From: Aquilaria yunnanensis
Lineage: Eukaryota; Streptophyta; Magnoliopsida; Malvales; Thymelaeaceae
Length of the DNA: 64,000 bases
Direction: 5' to 3'
Assembly: GCA_039654915.1 (NCBI GenBank)
Contig: CM077594.1
Coordinates: forward strand, 87,806,893-87,870,892
This document shows, piece after piece, positions 34,611 through 46,835 of the stretch. The notes under the pieces were generated by a model that did not search any database, was not told the DNA's origin, and was given only the letters and a program-made list of their open reading frames with translations. Every line of letters starts with the position of its first letter. Within the stretch, counting starts at the first letter, position 1. The position numbers and the translations under genes were made by a program.

Positions 34611-37214
34611 TGTCGCGGAACGAGGCCCCAGTGCCTCATTATCTCAGCTTGTAGGCCCTTAGGGACTATGAATCCCACTAAGTTACTACTGGCTAACTAT
34701 TACTCGTCAGTATAAATTAAAACAATTTATATGCAACTAGTTTCTTAGCCTACCCAGTAAAAGATATGCATGCTTTTGTCCTGGCAATGCAAACGAATAA
34801 GTAAACTATTTGTTAAAAACATTGCTCGAGCATTTCAATTAAAACATACTCAAAATGTGCCAAGACAGTGAAATGCTAGTTACTTCGACTTCAAGTAATA
34901 GTTTGTGCATACTTTACACCACTAGCATGCACCCAAAAGTAACTAGATGGTTTTACATCATAATGTATCCTAATAGAGGCAACTTCTTAGTACACAAGGT
35001 ACTATATACATGAGACAAAAACCTAACTAAGATCATCTACTTGAGCCCCACCTTTGAGCTATCAAAGCTCCAAGTGCAAGCCCTTCCTTAGTCCTTGTGC
35101 ACCCTTTAGCCTCTACACTGTAAAGGCATAAAACTTAGTTAGTACATAGCTTAGTTCACAAGTAAACTTAGAATCACAAGGATTCTCAAGGAAGAATACC
35201 TGCAAAAGAAAAAGCTTAGGCCACAGCTATCATCTAGTTATTAGGCCCGGGGTTAGAACCTGCACAATAAACTTAAGGGAGTGAGTACATGAATGTACTC
35301 AGTAAGGGTCCCTTAGGGTACCTACAAGAAGATAGCAGCAAGCCAACATGAAACCATGACAAACAAGCAAACAGACAAGTGGTCAACCAACAAACAAACT
35401 CAAGCAATAACAACATGTAAAATATGCAATGCATGAATGTATGATATGAAATTCACATAACACTTGGGACTTCCTGCACACTAGGTGCCATAATCCCATC
35501 GTGAGCTCAAACGGCGGAGGTACTTGAGACACTGGCCCTCATATCCCAGGTACTTTACCTCCCATAAGTCCCACCTATGGGTTCTAGAGTAGGTCGTCAC
35601 CTCTTCTCAAACTTACCCGCCTTTACCTTTAATTTATTGTACAGGGTAGCCATCCAATGTGGTTTAACTAGCCAAACCCTTAGAGTTTAGCTTAGAGATC
35701 CGTAGTGGCTCACCTACCAAACCAAATGGTTCGGTTGGGATCTACTTAAGTTTCCCTTTTATTGACCAAAGGTCTATGACATTCCACTCGGCCAACAAAG
35801 AATCTGAAAATCGACTTAATCCCCTTAATGCTCACTTAGGAACTTAAGCACTTTAACTTCCTTAGCCACAATTACTTACTCTTCCTTAACCATACCACTT
35901 AGCTACCACCTAAATAATGCATAATTCCCAGCTTAGGAATGGTTTCTAGACCCAACTGAGGCTACGGAACATCTTAAGTTAGCCTAAGGATGAAAACCGA
36001 GAGTTTGAGACATTCTTAGGATGCCCGGAGCTTGGGGGCAAAATGCCTTGGCGGCGCCGTTGGCGACCCGTCGCCAAAGGCATTGACATTTGGACAACTT
36101 TGGCATCTCTCGGCGACGCGTCTGGCGATGCGTCGCCAACACCTTTCCAGCATTGCGCGACAGCATGCGATCTTGCACGAACTCTGCTCAAACTTTCTCA
36201 TCCCAAGCTCAAATCACATGGGTCTTGTTTCTACTTCATTCCCACATAAAACACTACATTTCTATGCATTATTTGAGCTTAATTAACTTGAACCCTTACC
36301 TCAAACTTAGCCACAAAGCAAGAATCGAAGCACAGGCCCTCCTTAGCTCAACCAAGCTCTCTTGAGTTCCAAACCTAAAACCAACATGATATGGCACCAA
36401 TAACTTCAAACCAAGACCATTTCTAGCTATGGAAACAACTTAGAACCAGCCCATGAAAACCCAAGAAGCTTACCTAAGGTTTCAAGTCCAAACAAGCATT
36501 AAAGAGCTAGTTGAAGCAAGAACATCAAAATGAAGCTTGAGGCTTCTTGTAAACACCTTGGGGCCTTCAAATTTGATTGAAAATTAAAGAAATGGGAAGC
36601 TTTGGAGCATAAATTCTGGTGGGGAAAGGAAGCTACGAAATTTGGGGAAGGAAACAAATGGCAAGGGAAAACAACTTACCCAAAAATATACTAACTCCCC
36701 CACTAAGGCACACTTCTTCCACTCTTGCTCCCTTGACCCGTAAATTCTCATTTGTTTTAATTTGGTCACCAAACTCTCAACCCAAAACCATCTTTCCTTT
36801 GTTCTAAAGGATGCCCAAAAGCCTCTTACACTTGGCCTCATGGACACTTTGGCCACTTAAGATCTAAATGGCTTAAATAAACACTTAGTGCAACATTTCA
36901 CCCAAATCCTTCAAAGGCGGTTCTAATAGCTAGCATAACTAATGGTCTTAACTTAACTAAGCCAATGTTCTTACATGACCCTAATTTTATCAAAATTATA
37001 GTCATGCTTCTAACTTGGGTCAAGATTACCATTTTACCCGTTTTTGACTTTAAGGTGCCAAACCACACTTAGAAACTCATTTACTTAGTTAAGCTTGCCT
37101 TTCTTTCTTAACAAGGTGCTAACTTGAGGTACTTAATTTAATAAAAACACTTAAACAAACTAAAACAAATACTTACTTGGTTAAGACCCTTCTTTAACTA
37201 GGAGAGTCGTCACA
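34611..37214 (-). repeat. Solo gypsy LTR, TSD taaat
   Basis: The 2604-bp segment starts TGTCGCGG and ends CGTCACA on the plus strand, flanked by taaat (34606-34610 and 37215-37219). On the minus strand it starts TGTGACGACTCTCC, as in Tekay/Del-type LTRs, and it contains gtacatgaatgtactcagta like related LTRs here. No internal sequence adjoins it. It lies inside the CACTA relic and therefore inserted later. Confidence 0.8.
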
Positions 37215-37499
37215 TAAATCATTTCATAATTTCTTGTGTTATCAGACTTAGACAAGAATTGTTAGACCTAAGACTTTATTTAAATTCCTGAGATGTGTAA
37301 TCCGTTGAATGTTGTATGGTTTGTTCCAGACATATATGTACTTGTTTTAATTATGGTGTATTAGAGAATGTTTGATGGAAATTATGTGTGCCTATCTATG
37401 TAATTTTGATTGCTTATCAAGTTAATATTTACTTTGGAATTGGTTTCTACATTTCGAACTTGTTTCAAACAGGGAAAAACAAGAAACAACCCCGGCCCG

Positions 37500-38120
37500 G
37501 AACTGAAAATGTACATTACCAACGTGCATGTGCGTTGGTAACTACCAACTGCCGTTTACCAACTCGCACTAGTTGGTAATTACCAACTGTCATCCGCGTT
37601 GGTACTTACCAACATACTTACCAACGTGTATGCAAGGTGGTAATTACCAACAGGTTGCTACCAACTCGCACGCATTGGTAATTACCAACTTCAACACACA
37701 TTGCTAATTACCAACCCGCTTACCAACTACTGTAAGTTGGTAATTACCAACACGTACGCGTTGGTAATTATCAACTCTCCTACTGACGCGCATGGCAGTT
37801 GGTAATTACCAACTGTCATCGCAGTTGGTAATACGGCAGTTAGTAATTACCAATTACCAACTGTCATCGCAGTTGGTAACACGGCAGTTGGTAGCTACAA
37901 CTACGCGTTGGAAACCATGGCTGATTCCTGACCGTTGGTAACTACCAACGTCCATTTTACCAACGCGCACACGTTGGAATTTACCAACGTGTTAATTTTT
38001 GCACATCGATAAAAAAAATTCCAACGAATCAATTACCAACGTGCGTTTACCAACAGCTTCGCGTTGGTGACTTCAGTTTACCAACACGCAGCAGTTGGTA
38101 ATTGCGTGTTGGTAAACGGC
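37500..38120. repeat. CACTA subterminal repeats (accaacg type)
   Basis: More than 25 copies of taccaac(g/t) and its inverse (a/c)gttggta within 620 bp, many paired as small palindromes such as ttggtaattaccaac. Confidence 0.9.
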
Positions 38121-38254
38121 AGAACTTCTTGTAGTGGTATAAAGATTAACAATTCGGAAAGGGCTAAAGGGATATCAAAACCAACATGCAAATACAAAAG
38201 AAAAAAAAAACCATACGCAATAGCAATAGTATAGTACTTAGTAGTATAGTAGTA

Positions 38255-38750
38255 ATAATTACCCTAATAATAATAATAATAATAATAAGAGCAGTAGTAG
38301 TATAGCTAGTAGTTAGTAGTATAGAAGTAAAAATAATAATACTAATAATAATAATAGTACTAGTATTAGTAGTAGTTGTAGTAGTACTAGTTGTATCGTA
38401 GTAGTAGTAGTAATAATAATAATAATAATATATAATAATAAGTTTGTTTGATTAAGTTTGACTTTTAATATAATATATGTATAATAACAATAATAATAAT
38501 AATAATAATAATATAATAAGTTTGTTTGATTACGTTTGACTTTTAATATAATATATGTATAATAACAATAATAATAACAGCAGTAGTAATAATAATATTA
38601 ATAATAATAATAAGAGTAGTAGTAGTATAGTAGTTAGTAGTATAGAAGTAAAAATAATAATATTAATAATAATAATAATACTAGTATTAGTAGTAGTTGT
38701 AGTGGTACTAGTTGTATAGTAGTAGTAATAATAATAAGAGTAGTAGTAAT

Positions 38751-38811
<61 letters not shown>

Positions 38812-38863
38812 TATAATAATAAGTTTGTTTGATTAATTTTGACTTTTAATATAATATATGTAT

Positions 38864-38928
<65 letters not shown>

Positions 38929-39048
38929 GAGTAGTAGTAGTATAGTAGTTAGTAGTATAGAAGTAAAAATAATAATACTAATAATAATAATAGTACTAGT
39001 ATTAGTAGTAGTTGTAGTAGTACTAGTTGAATAGTAGTAGTAGTAGTA

Positions 39049-39084
<36 letters not shown>

Positions 39085-39114
39085 GTACTATTAGTTGTAG
39101 TCATAGTAGTTGTA

Positions 39115-39159
<45 letters not shown>

Positions 39160-39235
39160 TATAAGTTTGTTTGCTTAAGTTTGAGTTTTAATATAATATA
39201 TGTATAATAACAATAATAATAATAGTTCATATATG
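38255..39235. repeat. Higher-order trinucleotide repeat array
   Basis: AAT, AGT and AAC tracts alternate with a recurring block containing taagtttgtttgatta and ttttaatataatatatgta (four times, near 38440, 38517, 38820 and 39163), and with a recurring agtagtatagaagtaaaaat block. The whole set repeats with periods of roughly 200-350 bp. Confidence 0.85.
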
Positions 39236-39309
39236 TAATAAAAAGTTAATGTTTGATTATATATGATACATTATAGTATAAATGATACATACATTTTAAT
39301 ATATTATTC

Positions 39310-39495
39310 ATTATATCCCTAACCTCTAATTAATTAACCTTAAGCCTAATAAGCATTAACAGTAAACCTGAAATACAAACCGTAAACCTATATCCCTAAA
39401 CATCCTATAAACCCTAAACTCTAATTATATTCCCCTAAACCCACAATATTAAACCTAAGTAGTATTAACCGTAACTAAACCCTAAATCGTAAATA
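39310..39495. repeat. Degenerate ccctaaa-rich stretch
   Basis: About ten imperfect telomere-like words (ccctaaac, aaccctaaa) interspersed with other sequence. Confidence 0.6.
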
Positions 39496-39774
39496 CGCAT
39501 TAATATATGTAATTTTTGTAGAAGGTTTTTCAATTTGTCTAATTTAATGATTTAATTATAATTTAGTATATACTTAGTTTTAAGTTACATTGTTTATTTG
39601 AGTGAAATATTAATGCATGCAATTGAAAATAATATGTTGGGTATTGATATATGTAAGTAGGTAAGAATTTAATTTTGTAATTTTATTTTAATTTAGGGAA
39701 TTAATTTTATGGTATAGTTCATGCTTTTCGAGATGTTGTAAACGTAAAAATATAATTTGCAATGGTAGGACTTC

Positions 39775-42700
39775 ATGGAACAAGAATGTAGTTGGATGTA
39801 TAGTAATCATTTTTTATCCGGGCGAGTTGGGTACAAAGAGGAGTGGGAGACAGGGTTTGAGCAGTTCATAACATTTGCATGTAGTAATCCAAACCATATG
39901 GATGGAAACAAAATACGTTGCCCGTGTAGGAGATGTAAAAATTTGAGGTTTAAGGGTTGTGATGATGTGAAAGTGCATCTATAGCTTCATTTGGCATTAG
40001 CGTCAGCGATTAGCGTTAGAGTTTTAAAAAAGCTATCCAAGGGTAGCTTTTAGATTTTTGCTTCAGTGTTTTTATCACAACCGTTAAATAAATTATCCAA
40101 ACCTCTAACGCTGATTACAAAAGTTGTTCCCAAACAGGGCCTATACAAATGGGGTTTCATGCCTTATTACAGCAACTGGACAGCTCATGGGGAGTTGTTT
40201 AATGACCCTCCGCCTCAACTGTTTTAGAATTGTGATTGGTATGAGCAATATGAGTATAGTTCAAATGTAAACCCATATGCTTGAATGGTATTTGATGCAG
40301 TCAGACCAAGTTCGCATCAGAATTTCACTAAAGTCGATGAACAACCTAATGATCTGAGTTATTGAACTCAGCGACTACACCTTGGGATGGATGTGATACG
40401 CATTCTGAGCTGTCTGCTGCAGTTTGTTTGTTAAACCTTAAAGCAGAATATCACATACCAAGAGGGTGTTATGATGGTATCACGGCCTTGATGAAAGAGA
40501 CACAGCCAAGTGACAGCAAGATGCCATCACAACTTGGTCTTGCACATCTTAAAATAGATGCTTGTGTTAACGACTGCATGTTGTTTTGGAATAATGATAA
40601 AGATGCTACACACTGCAATTTTTGTGGTGAATCTCGGTATAAGCCGAGAAAAGCTGGAAAGGGTAAAGATAGAGCAAGAAAGACCATGTACCATTTACCA
40701 CTAACTCCCCGCCTTCAGTGACTATATACTTCACTTTCAACTGCAGAGCACATGAGGTGGCACAATGAGCATCGATCTGACCCAAATGTTTTAAAACATC
40801 CTTCAAACGGGGAAGCATGGAAACACTTTGATTCCACGTATCTGTAGTTCACTGCGGAGCCTCGAAATGTTCGCCTTGGAGTATGTTCTGATGGCTTTGT
40901 TCGTTTGGCAACTCTGGTAAACAAAATTCATGTTGGCCGGTCATCGTTACTCCGTATAATTTGCCTCCATGGATGTGTATGAAGAAACCATATATGTTTT
41001 TGACTGGATTGATACCGGGACATCGGAGTCCATGTCAGAATATTGATGTGTATTTACAACCTCTTATTGATGAATTGAAGCAGCTGTAGGAGGATGGTGT
41101 CGAAACATGGGATGTTTTACTGAAACAAAATTTTCAACTCCAAGCTTCAGTTTTGTGGACGATAAATGACTTCCCCGTGTATAGGATGCTGTCAGAATGG
41201 ATGACTCATGAGAGGTTATCTTGCCCTATTTGCATGGATTATAGTAAATCCTTCCAGCTTGAGCACGGAAGGAAAACTTCATTCTTTGATTGTCATCGGC
41301 AATTTCTTGAGATGGACCACCCATACAGAAGAAACAGAGTTGCCTTTAATAAAGGAAAAGTCGAGGAATCATTGCCTCCTAAGCGTCTTCCTCCTGAAAC
41401 AATATTTGAACGTATCTCACATTTGCCATCTGTTGTTCAGAATGGACAGGTTTTGACCATACCTGGTTATGGAAGAACTCACAATTGGACAAAACGAAGT
41501 ATTTTTTGGAAGTTGCCTTACTGGAATAATTTACTCCGCCATAATCTGGATGTGATGTATATAGAGAAGAATTTATTTGATAATATATGGAATACAGTTA
41601 TGGATGTGCGGAATAAAACTAAAGACAACGTGAAGGGTCGTAAGGACCTTGAGATACTATGCAGTTGATCAGAGCTAAATTTAATTCCACAAGCCGACGG
41701 CTGAGCATTCAAACCCAAAGCCACTTTTACACTAAGCACACATCAGAGATCTGATGTGCTCAATTGGGTTAAAACACTTAGACTCCCAGACGGCTATGCA
41801 TCGAACCTTGGGAGGTGTGTTGACAATAATGTAACTCATATGTTTGGTATGAAAAGTCATGATTGTCATGTAATTATGCAAAGGCTCCTTCTAATAGCCC
41901 TTCAAGCAATACCTAAAAGTATATGGAAACCGTTGACCGAGTTAAGCCAATTCTTCTGAGATTTATGCTCTCCAAAGTTAGATGTGAATCACATGGTTGA
42001 GTTGGAAGCCAATATTCTTGTCATACTCTGCAAGTTGGAAAGAATTTTTTCACTTGCTTTTTTCGATTCGATGGAACATTTGCCGGTCCACCTACCTTAC
42101 GAAGCAAGGGTTAGAGGCCTCGTTCAGTATAGGTGGATGTACAAATTTGAGCATTGTATGCATGACCTCAAAATGAAGGTATCAAATAAGGCTCATATAA
42201 AAGGTTCAATTTGTGAAGCCTATCTAATTGAGGAGACCTCAACATTCTGCTCTTACTACTTCGAATCTCATATTCCACATATGACAACTAGAGTACCTCA
42301 AAATGATGATGGCGAAGCAGGACCATATGATGAATCCTTGTGGTCTATCTTTAGATACCTAGGTCATCCATATGGTGTATCAAGATATCGATATCTTGAT
42401 GACAATGAATTGAGGGTCGCAATTGCATATGTCTTACTGAATTATAAGGAGGTGAAGCCGTACCTCGAGTAAGTGCCATAACCTAAATTTTCTTTACATA
42501 CTCTACTATAATATTAATATTTTTTTTGTTTTTATATACTCTACTCATAAAGTTAATGCTCCATCGACCTCTATCTATATCTTGTAGTTTGTTTGTTGGT
42601 AAACTGCATATGCATGAACCTAATATAGCTATGTTAGACCTGGATGTCTACATAGAGAATAACTTTACTACATGACTTATAAACTATGTAAGTTACCTAC

Positions 42701-43534
42701 TCTTGAATTTTAGCCATATTGTTCTTTTCGAGGGGAAGACATTCATATTATTGACATATCTACCTAGGTGAATGATGACCATAACACAGTCATAGACCGC
42801 TTCTTGTGGGATCTTGGATGCGGGCCATCATGTTATGTTGAGACTTAGCCTGTTTATTTCATAAATGGGTACAAGCTCCACATTAGCGACTGGGGTCGTC
42901 ACAAAGCAACATATAACAATGGAGTATGTATAAGGACTTCAGGATTAAGTGGGTTGAATGTGATTTTTATGGGGTGTTAGAAGAAATCAATCAACTCGAA
43001 TATCCTGGATGGCCACACAAAAATGTTGTATTGTTTAGGTGTGCTTGGTTTGACCCTACTCCAGATCGTGAAACTCGGGTTCATAAACAATATGGTATAG
43101 TTGAGGTCCGTGATGGTCGCCAATATGGGAAGTTTGACCCGTTCATTCTTGCATTACAAGCTGATCAAGTTTACTACAGCCCTTACCCAACAAAGTCACG
43201 TGAAAAAACGGGGTGGTTAGCCGTTTTGAAAATCAAACCTAGACGCATAGTTCATTATAATGTAACTAACGTCGAAGATGCATTTCAGGAAGAATTATTT
43301 GTTGGTGTGAACAATCCTCCCATAATTATGAATGACCCAATCGACAATTTAGCTGAAACAGAAGTGGGGGAAGCTGTAGAGGATGACATTCCGATAAGGG
43401 AAGAAACTTTGCAACATGACGATGAATCTGACCATGAGGAGTCCCTTGAAGGCAGTGATGAAGAAGATGAATTTCAATCTGGGGATAATGATAGTAGCGA
43501 ATTAGAGGCACAAACTGAGGACGATGAAATGTAA
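39775..43534 (+). pseudogene. CACTA transposase, TNPD/tnp2 type
   Basis: Domains in order: transposase-associated (CSWMYSNHFLSGR, MDGNKIRCPCRRCKN); tnp2 core (CVNDCMLFWNNDKDATHCNF, a decayed RLYTSLSTAEHMRWHNEH, MFLTGLIPGHRSPCQNIDVY, TINDFPVYRMLSEWMTH); DUF4218 (MFGMKSHDCHVIMQRLLLIA, SMEHLPVHLPYEARVRGLVQ, EETSTFCSYYFESHI); and after an intron DUF4216 (ECDFYGVLEEINQLEYPG, NVVLFRCAWFDPTPD) with an acidic tail. Transposases of this type cut CACTA termini. It is broken by a MITE at 39984-40140 and by many stops (near 40227, 40281, 40718, 41087, 41666, 41957). Not functional. Confidence 0.9.
39984..40140. mobile_element. 157-bp MITE in the tnp2 gene, direct repeat ctata
   Basis: Insertion beginning gcttcatttggca and ending ttcccaaacagggc, flanked by ctata (39979-39983 and 40141-40145). 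Removing it restores the reading KVHLYKWGFMPYYSNWTAHG. Ends are imperfect inverted repeats (GCTTCATTTGG against GCCCTGTTTGG). Superfamily uncertain. Confidence 0.8.
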
Positions 43535-43693
43535 ACGTGCAATTACTGAGAAAATGTAATGTGAACGTAGAATAACTTTTACTATTTACAATACTAAGTC
43601 CAAGTTGAATGTGGTAGGTGCAGTGGCAATACCAAGATATATTCCAACCATGTTATTTTTGTAAACTGTTGTCTGGTTTTTTAAAATAATGTA

Positions 43694-45313
43694 GATGCCA
43701 CCTAAAGGAGTTGCGACATATACACGTCGCCTAGGGAAAGGCCTATTTCAGAAGATGAAAGAAGTGTTAGTAGAACCAATTAGCAGACATGAAAGGGCAA
43801 GCCAATCGCATTCCCGACATTCAGCTTCATAGCCCTCAACAGAACAAACAGCTATTCCACATCTCAACCCTCGCACAGGTGATGTTCGCATTGCTCTAGG
43901 CAGCCGTAGTGGTAGTCGATCGACTCCGGCCCCTGTAGCTTCACCCGATGTTGGGAATTCCAATAGTCAGTTAGTGGTATCCCAAGCACCGATTCAGGCA
44001 CGCTTACGGATTACACCTCACGGTAACACGTAAGTAATGCACCCGTTTGAACCCTACTAGTTTATGATACCTACAGTTTGTGTAGTGTCATTCAAAAAAA
44101 TATTTGTTCTGTTGAAACATGCATTTCATGTAGCTTCCTTCCATCAATAGCAACACGGTTGGTGACTAGATGCTTCACCACACACTTCTAGGGACATCAT
44201 GACTGTACGAGTGTAAGCCCAACAGATATTCAGGCGTGGTGGCACGTATTTGAGGTTTGCACTTTCTTCTCATTTGCTCAACTTTAGCAATCATGTTGCC
44301 AACTAAACTCATATAATTTTTTTTTTTAACGTGCAAGGATTATGTGAGTAGGATCCAGCTCTCTATCGCGTTTGGCATATGATGGCGGCTAATCATTACC
44401 GATCGACGCTGGGTGACATCTGCCGTGAGAAAAATCTGACAAAACGGCGAGCAAAGGCATCTTTTATGACCGACGCACAGTATACAGAAATGGAGGAATG
44501 GTGGGCTTCAACGGAGTTTCATGAGCGATCGGCAAAGGGTAAGACAATGCAAGCATCATCATCACAGTCATCTAACTCAACAGGTGCATACAGTGCTACT
44601 TATGCAGGAGGCTCTATTTCAATTACTAAATACCGAGAGCGAATGGTAAAATTATCAACCTCCTTCACACATAATTCAACTTACTTACGTTGTAATAAAA
44701 TTAATCTTACTATGTTTCCAATGTAGCGCGGAAAAAATTCGGAGAAGAGGGACCCTAGCTTGTTCAAGGTGATGCAACAAACTCATAAGAAAAAGAGCAG
44801 GAAATACGTTAACAGGCGGACTGAAGAAGTGGCGGTAATTATCATGCTAGCGAATTACATACCATTTTTTATACAGATACTAATAAACTATCTTTACTCT
44901 TTATGAAGGCAATAATAATTGCTGAGATTAACGAACAAATGCAGCAAATGGATGACGAAGGAGGCACACATGACATTGGTGAGGTTGCGATAATGACTGC
45001 AGCTGCTGGTAGTAGTAAGAAAGGGCGTGTATTTGGCCTTGGAGTAGAACAACATGTTGTGCCTGGACGACAACGACCGGGGATTACTCCTGCACCACAT
45101 GTTGATCTCACGCAGACTCCGGAGTTCACTGAACAAGTACAGCGAGTGGTAGTGGAGCAAACTGCACAACAAGCATCATACTATGAGCGGAAGTTGGAGC
45201 GTATGAAGAGGAGACAACGAGCTGAGCTAAAGTACATTTGTTCATCAATTGGCATTCCCCCACCCGTACTTGCTGCAGATGATATAGATGGCTTGGGATC
45301 GGATCAAGACTAA
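43694..45313 (+). pseudogene. CACTA second protein, Ptta/En/Spm (TNPA-like)
   Basis: Exons read MPPKGVATYTRRLGKGLFQK, a basic, Ser-rich region, then MMAANHYRSTLGDICREKN, MTDAQYTEMEEWWASTEFHE, GGSISITKYRERM, DPSLFKVMQQTHKKKSRKYV, and MKAIIIAEINEQMQQM through KGRVFGLGVEQHVVPG to KRRQRAELKYICSSIG and an acidic end. This is the plant Ptta/En/Spm transposase pattern (DNA-binding partner of TNPD). Introns with gtaagt or gtaatt donors separate pieces. In-frame stops (HSAS*PSTE, THF*GHHD) show decay. Confidence 0.8.
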
Positions 45314-45639
45314 ATCAGGTATATCATGCTACTATGTGTGTTCATTAACAAACAAACACTTATTAGGAGAATGAAACTATGTAATTTCTATTGTGTATGT
45401 TTTTATGTGGATTTATGAGTTCATTTATGTAATGATTTAGTAATTTCAATTGTGTATGTTTTGATGTCATTTTATATATATTTTTATGTAATATCAGTTT
45501 TAAAATTTGACTACATACAATACAAATATCTAAACTGAAACAGGTTGACGGTTAAACTAAACCTTCAATTACAATTACCAACACGGGGATAAATAATATA
45601 AATTAAAAAAAAAATTAAGCCAACTACTTAATATGGACG

Positions 45640-45903
45640 CATTTCCAACTGCCTAGGCAGTTGGAAATAGTTGGAACACAAAAAAAAAAATTAATTACAG
45701 CCGTTGGAAATTTCCAACCGCTGATTTTCCAACGGCTAACTATTGGAAGTTCCAACGGCCAATATGTGGGCCGTTGGAAGTTAACTTCCAACGAACAGAT
45801 TTTCAACTACTTCATTTCCAACGGCTTCGTATTGGAAACTTTAGAATTTCTAACTGCAGACCGTTGGAAATGGCAGTTGAAAAATGGGCATTTTTTAGTA
45901 GTG
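45640..45903. repeat. CACTA right terminal region
   Basis: About 12 ttccaacggc/gccgttggaa words then the TIR tttttagtagtg at 45903. The first 17 bp of the TIR match the right end of the 24582-26515 element with one or two differences. Confidence 0.85.
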
Positions 45904-45907
45904 TTTG

Positions 45908-46835
45908 TTACCAGTTGTTTGTTGTTTTATTAATAGCTCTTTTTTTTTTTAATAGTAAGTTTTTGTTCTTTTGTTAGTTTATGTTTATTTATTTATATGA
46001 ACATGATGTTATTTTTTTATTAGTATCTCTTTGTTTTTTTATTAGTATCTCTTTATTTTTTTTTATCAGTTCATGTTTCTTTCTTTAGATAAACTTAATG
46101 TCTGTTCTTTTATCAGTTACTCTTTATTTTTTTATTAGTAGGTGCTTGTTCTTTTTATATTTCATATTTGTTTCTTTTACATGAACATGATGAACAAACA
46201 ATTACAAAAAAATAATAAACAACTGCTAGTAAAAAAATAAATAGCTACTGATAAAAGAATAAATAATTACTAACAAAAAAAGAAATAAGTAGTTTATCTA
46301 AAGAATAAACATAAATTGATAAAAGAACAAACAACTGCTAATAAAAGAATAAACAATTATTGATAAAAGAACAATCACCTACAAATTAAAGAAAAAATAA
46401 TTACTAATAAAAGAACAAACAACTAATTTATCTAAAGAACAAACATAAACTGATAAAAGAACAAACATCTGTTGATAAAAGAACAAAAAATTACTAATAA
46501 AAGAATAGATAGACCGTAAAGAACATACAAAAATTGATAAAAGAACAAACAACTGCTTGTAAAAGAACAAACAATTACTAATAAAAGAACATATAACTAG
46601 TTTTTTAAAGAGCAAATAGGAATTGATAAAAAAAAAAGACAATCACTGATAAAAAAAATAACTACAGATAAAAAAATGTACAACTAGTTTATGTAAAGAA
46701 TAAGGAGGAATAAATAAAAGAACAAACAACAACTAGTAAAAAAATAAACATTGATAAAACAACAAACATCTACTAATAAAAAAACAAATAGGAACTAAAA
46801 TAAGAATGAATAAGATCTCAATTTTTTTAGTGTTG
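45908..46835. repeat. Inverted array of a ~20-bp minisatellite
   Basis: To the right of about 46190 runs a diverged tandem array of units like aactgataaaagaacaaac, with a longer period marked by agtttatctaaagaa. Left of that point the same words run in the opposite sense (gttcttttatcagttact, tttattagta). The element-free switch gives a large imperfect palindrome of about 280 bp per arm. Confidence 0.8.

Larger units (their letters stand above)
34200..38136 (+). mobile_element. CACTA element relic, 3' part
   Basis: Right TIR gaacttcttgtagtg ends at 38136 (the reverse reads CACTACAAGAAG). It is preceded by dense subterminal accaacg/cgttggt repeats and, across an inserted solo LTR, by the C terminus of a TNPA-like protein. 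The left end and tnp2 gene are absent. It differs from the 39-46 kb CACTA in TIR (CACTACAAGAA versus CACTACTAAAA) and subterminal word. Confidence 0.65.
39240..45903 (+). mobile_element. CACTA element with tnp2 and Ptta-type genes (left end not found)
   Basis: The right terminus ...gcattttttagtagtg ends at 45903 and is preceded by ccaacggc/gccgttgga subterminal repeats. Two genes are in the CACTA order: tnp2/TNPD-like then Ptta/TNPA-like. The TIR and subterminal word match those of the non-autonomous element at 24582-26515, so both belong to one family. No CACTACTAAAA was found upstream; the left end has been lost, and 39240 is only a lower bound. Confidence 0.85.

Noticed and set aside
37500..38120. 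CRISPR-like array
   Set aside because: Short repeats occur in both orientations with irregular spacing and end at a CACTA terminus; eukaryotic subterminal repeats explain them.
39310..39495. Interstitial telomere repeat
   Set aside because: The ccctaaa words are imperfect and spaced irregularly; not a tandem telomeric tract.
38136..39775. Left TIR of the 39-46 kb CACTA element
   Set aside because: No CACTACTAAAA sequence was found; the gtagtg at 38131 is a right end of another family.
46379..46642. 87-residue minus-strand repetitive open frame
   Set aside because: Chance reading of the AT-rich minisatellite; no conserved protein pattern.
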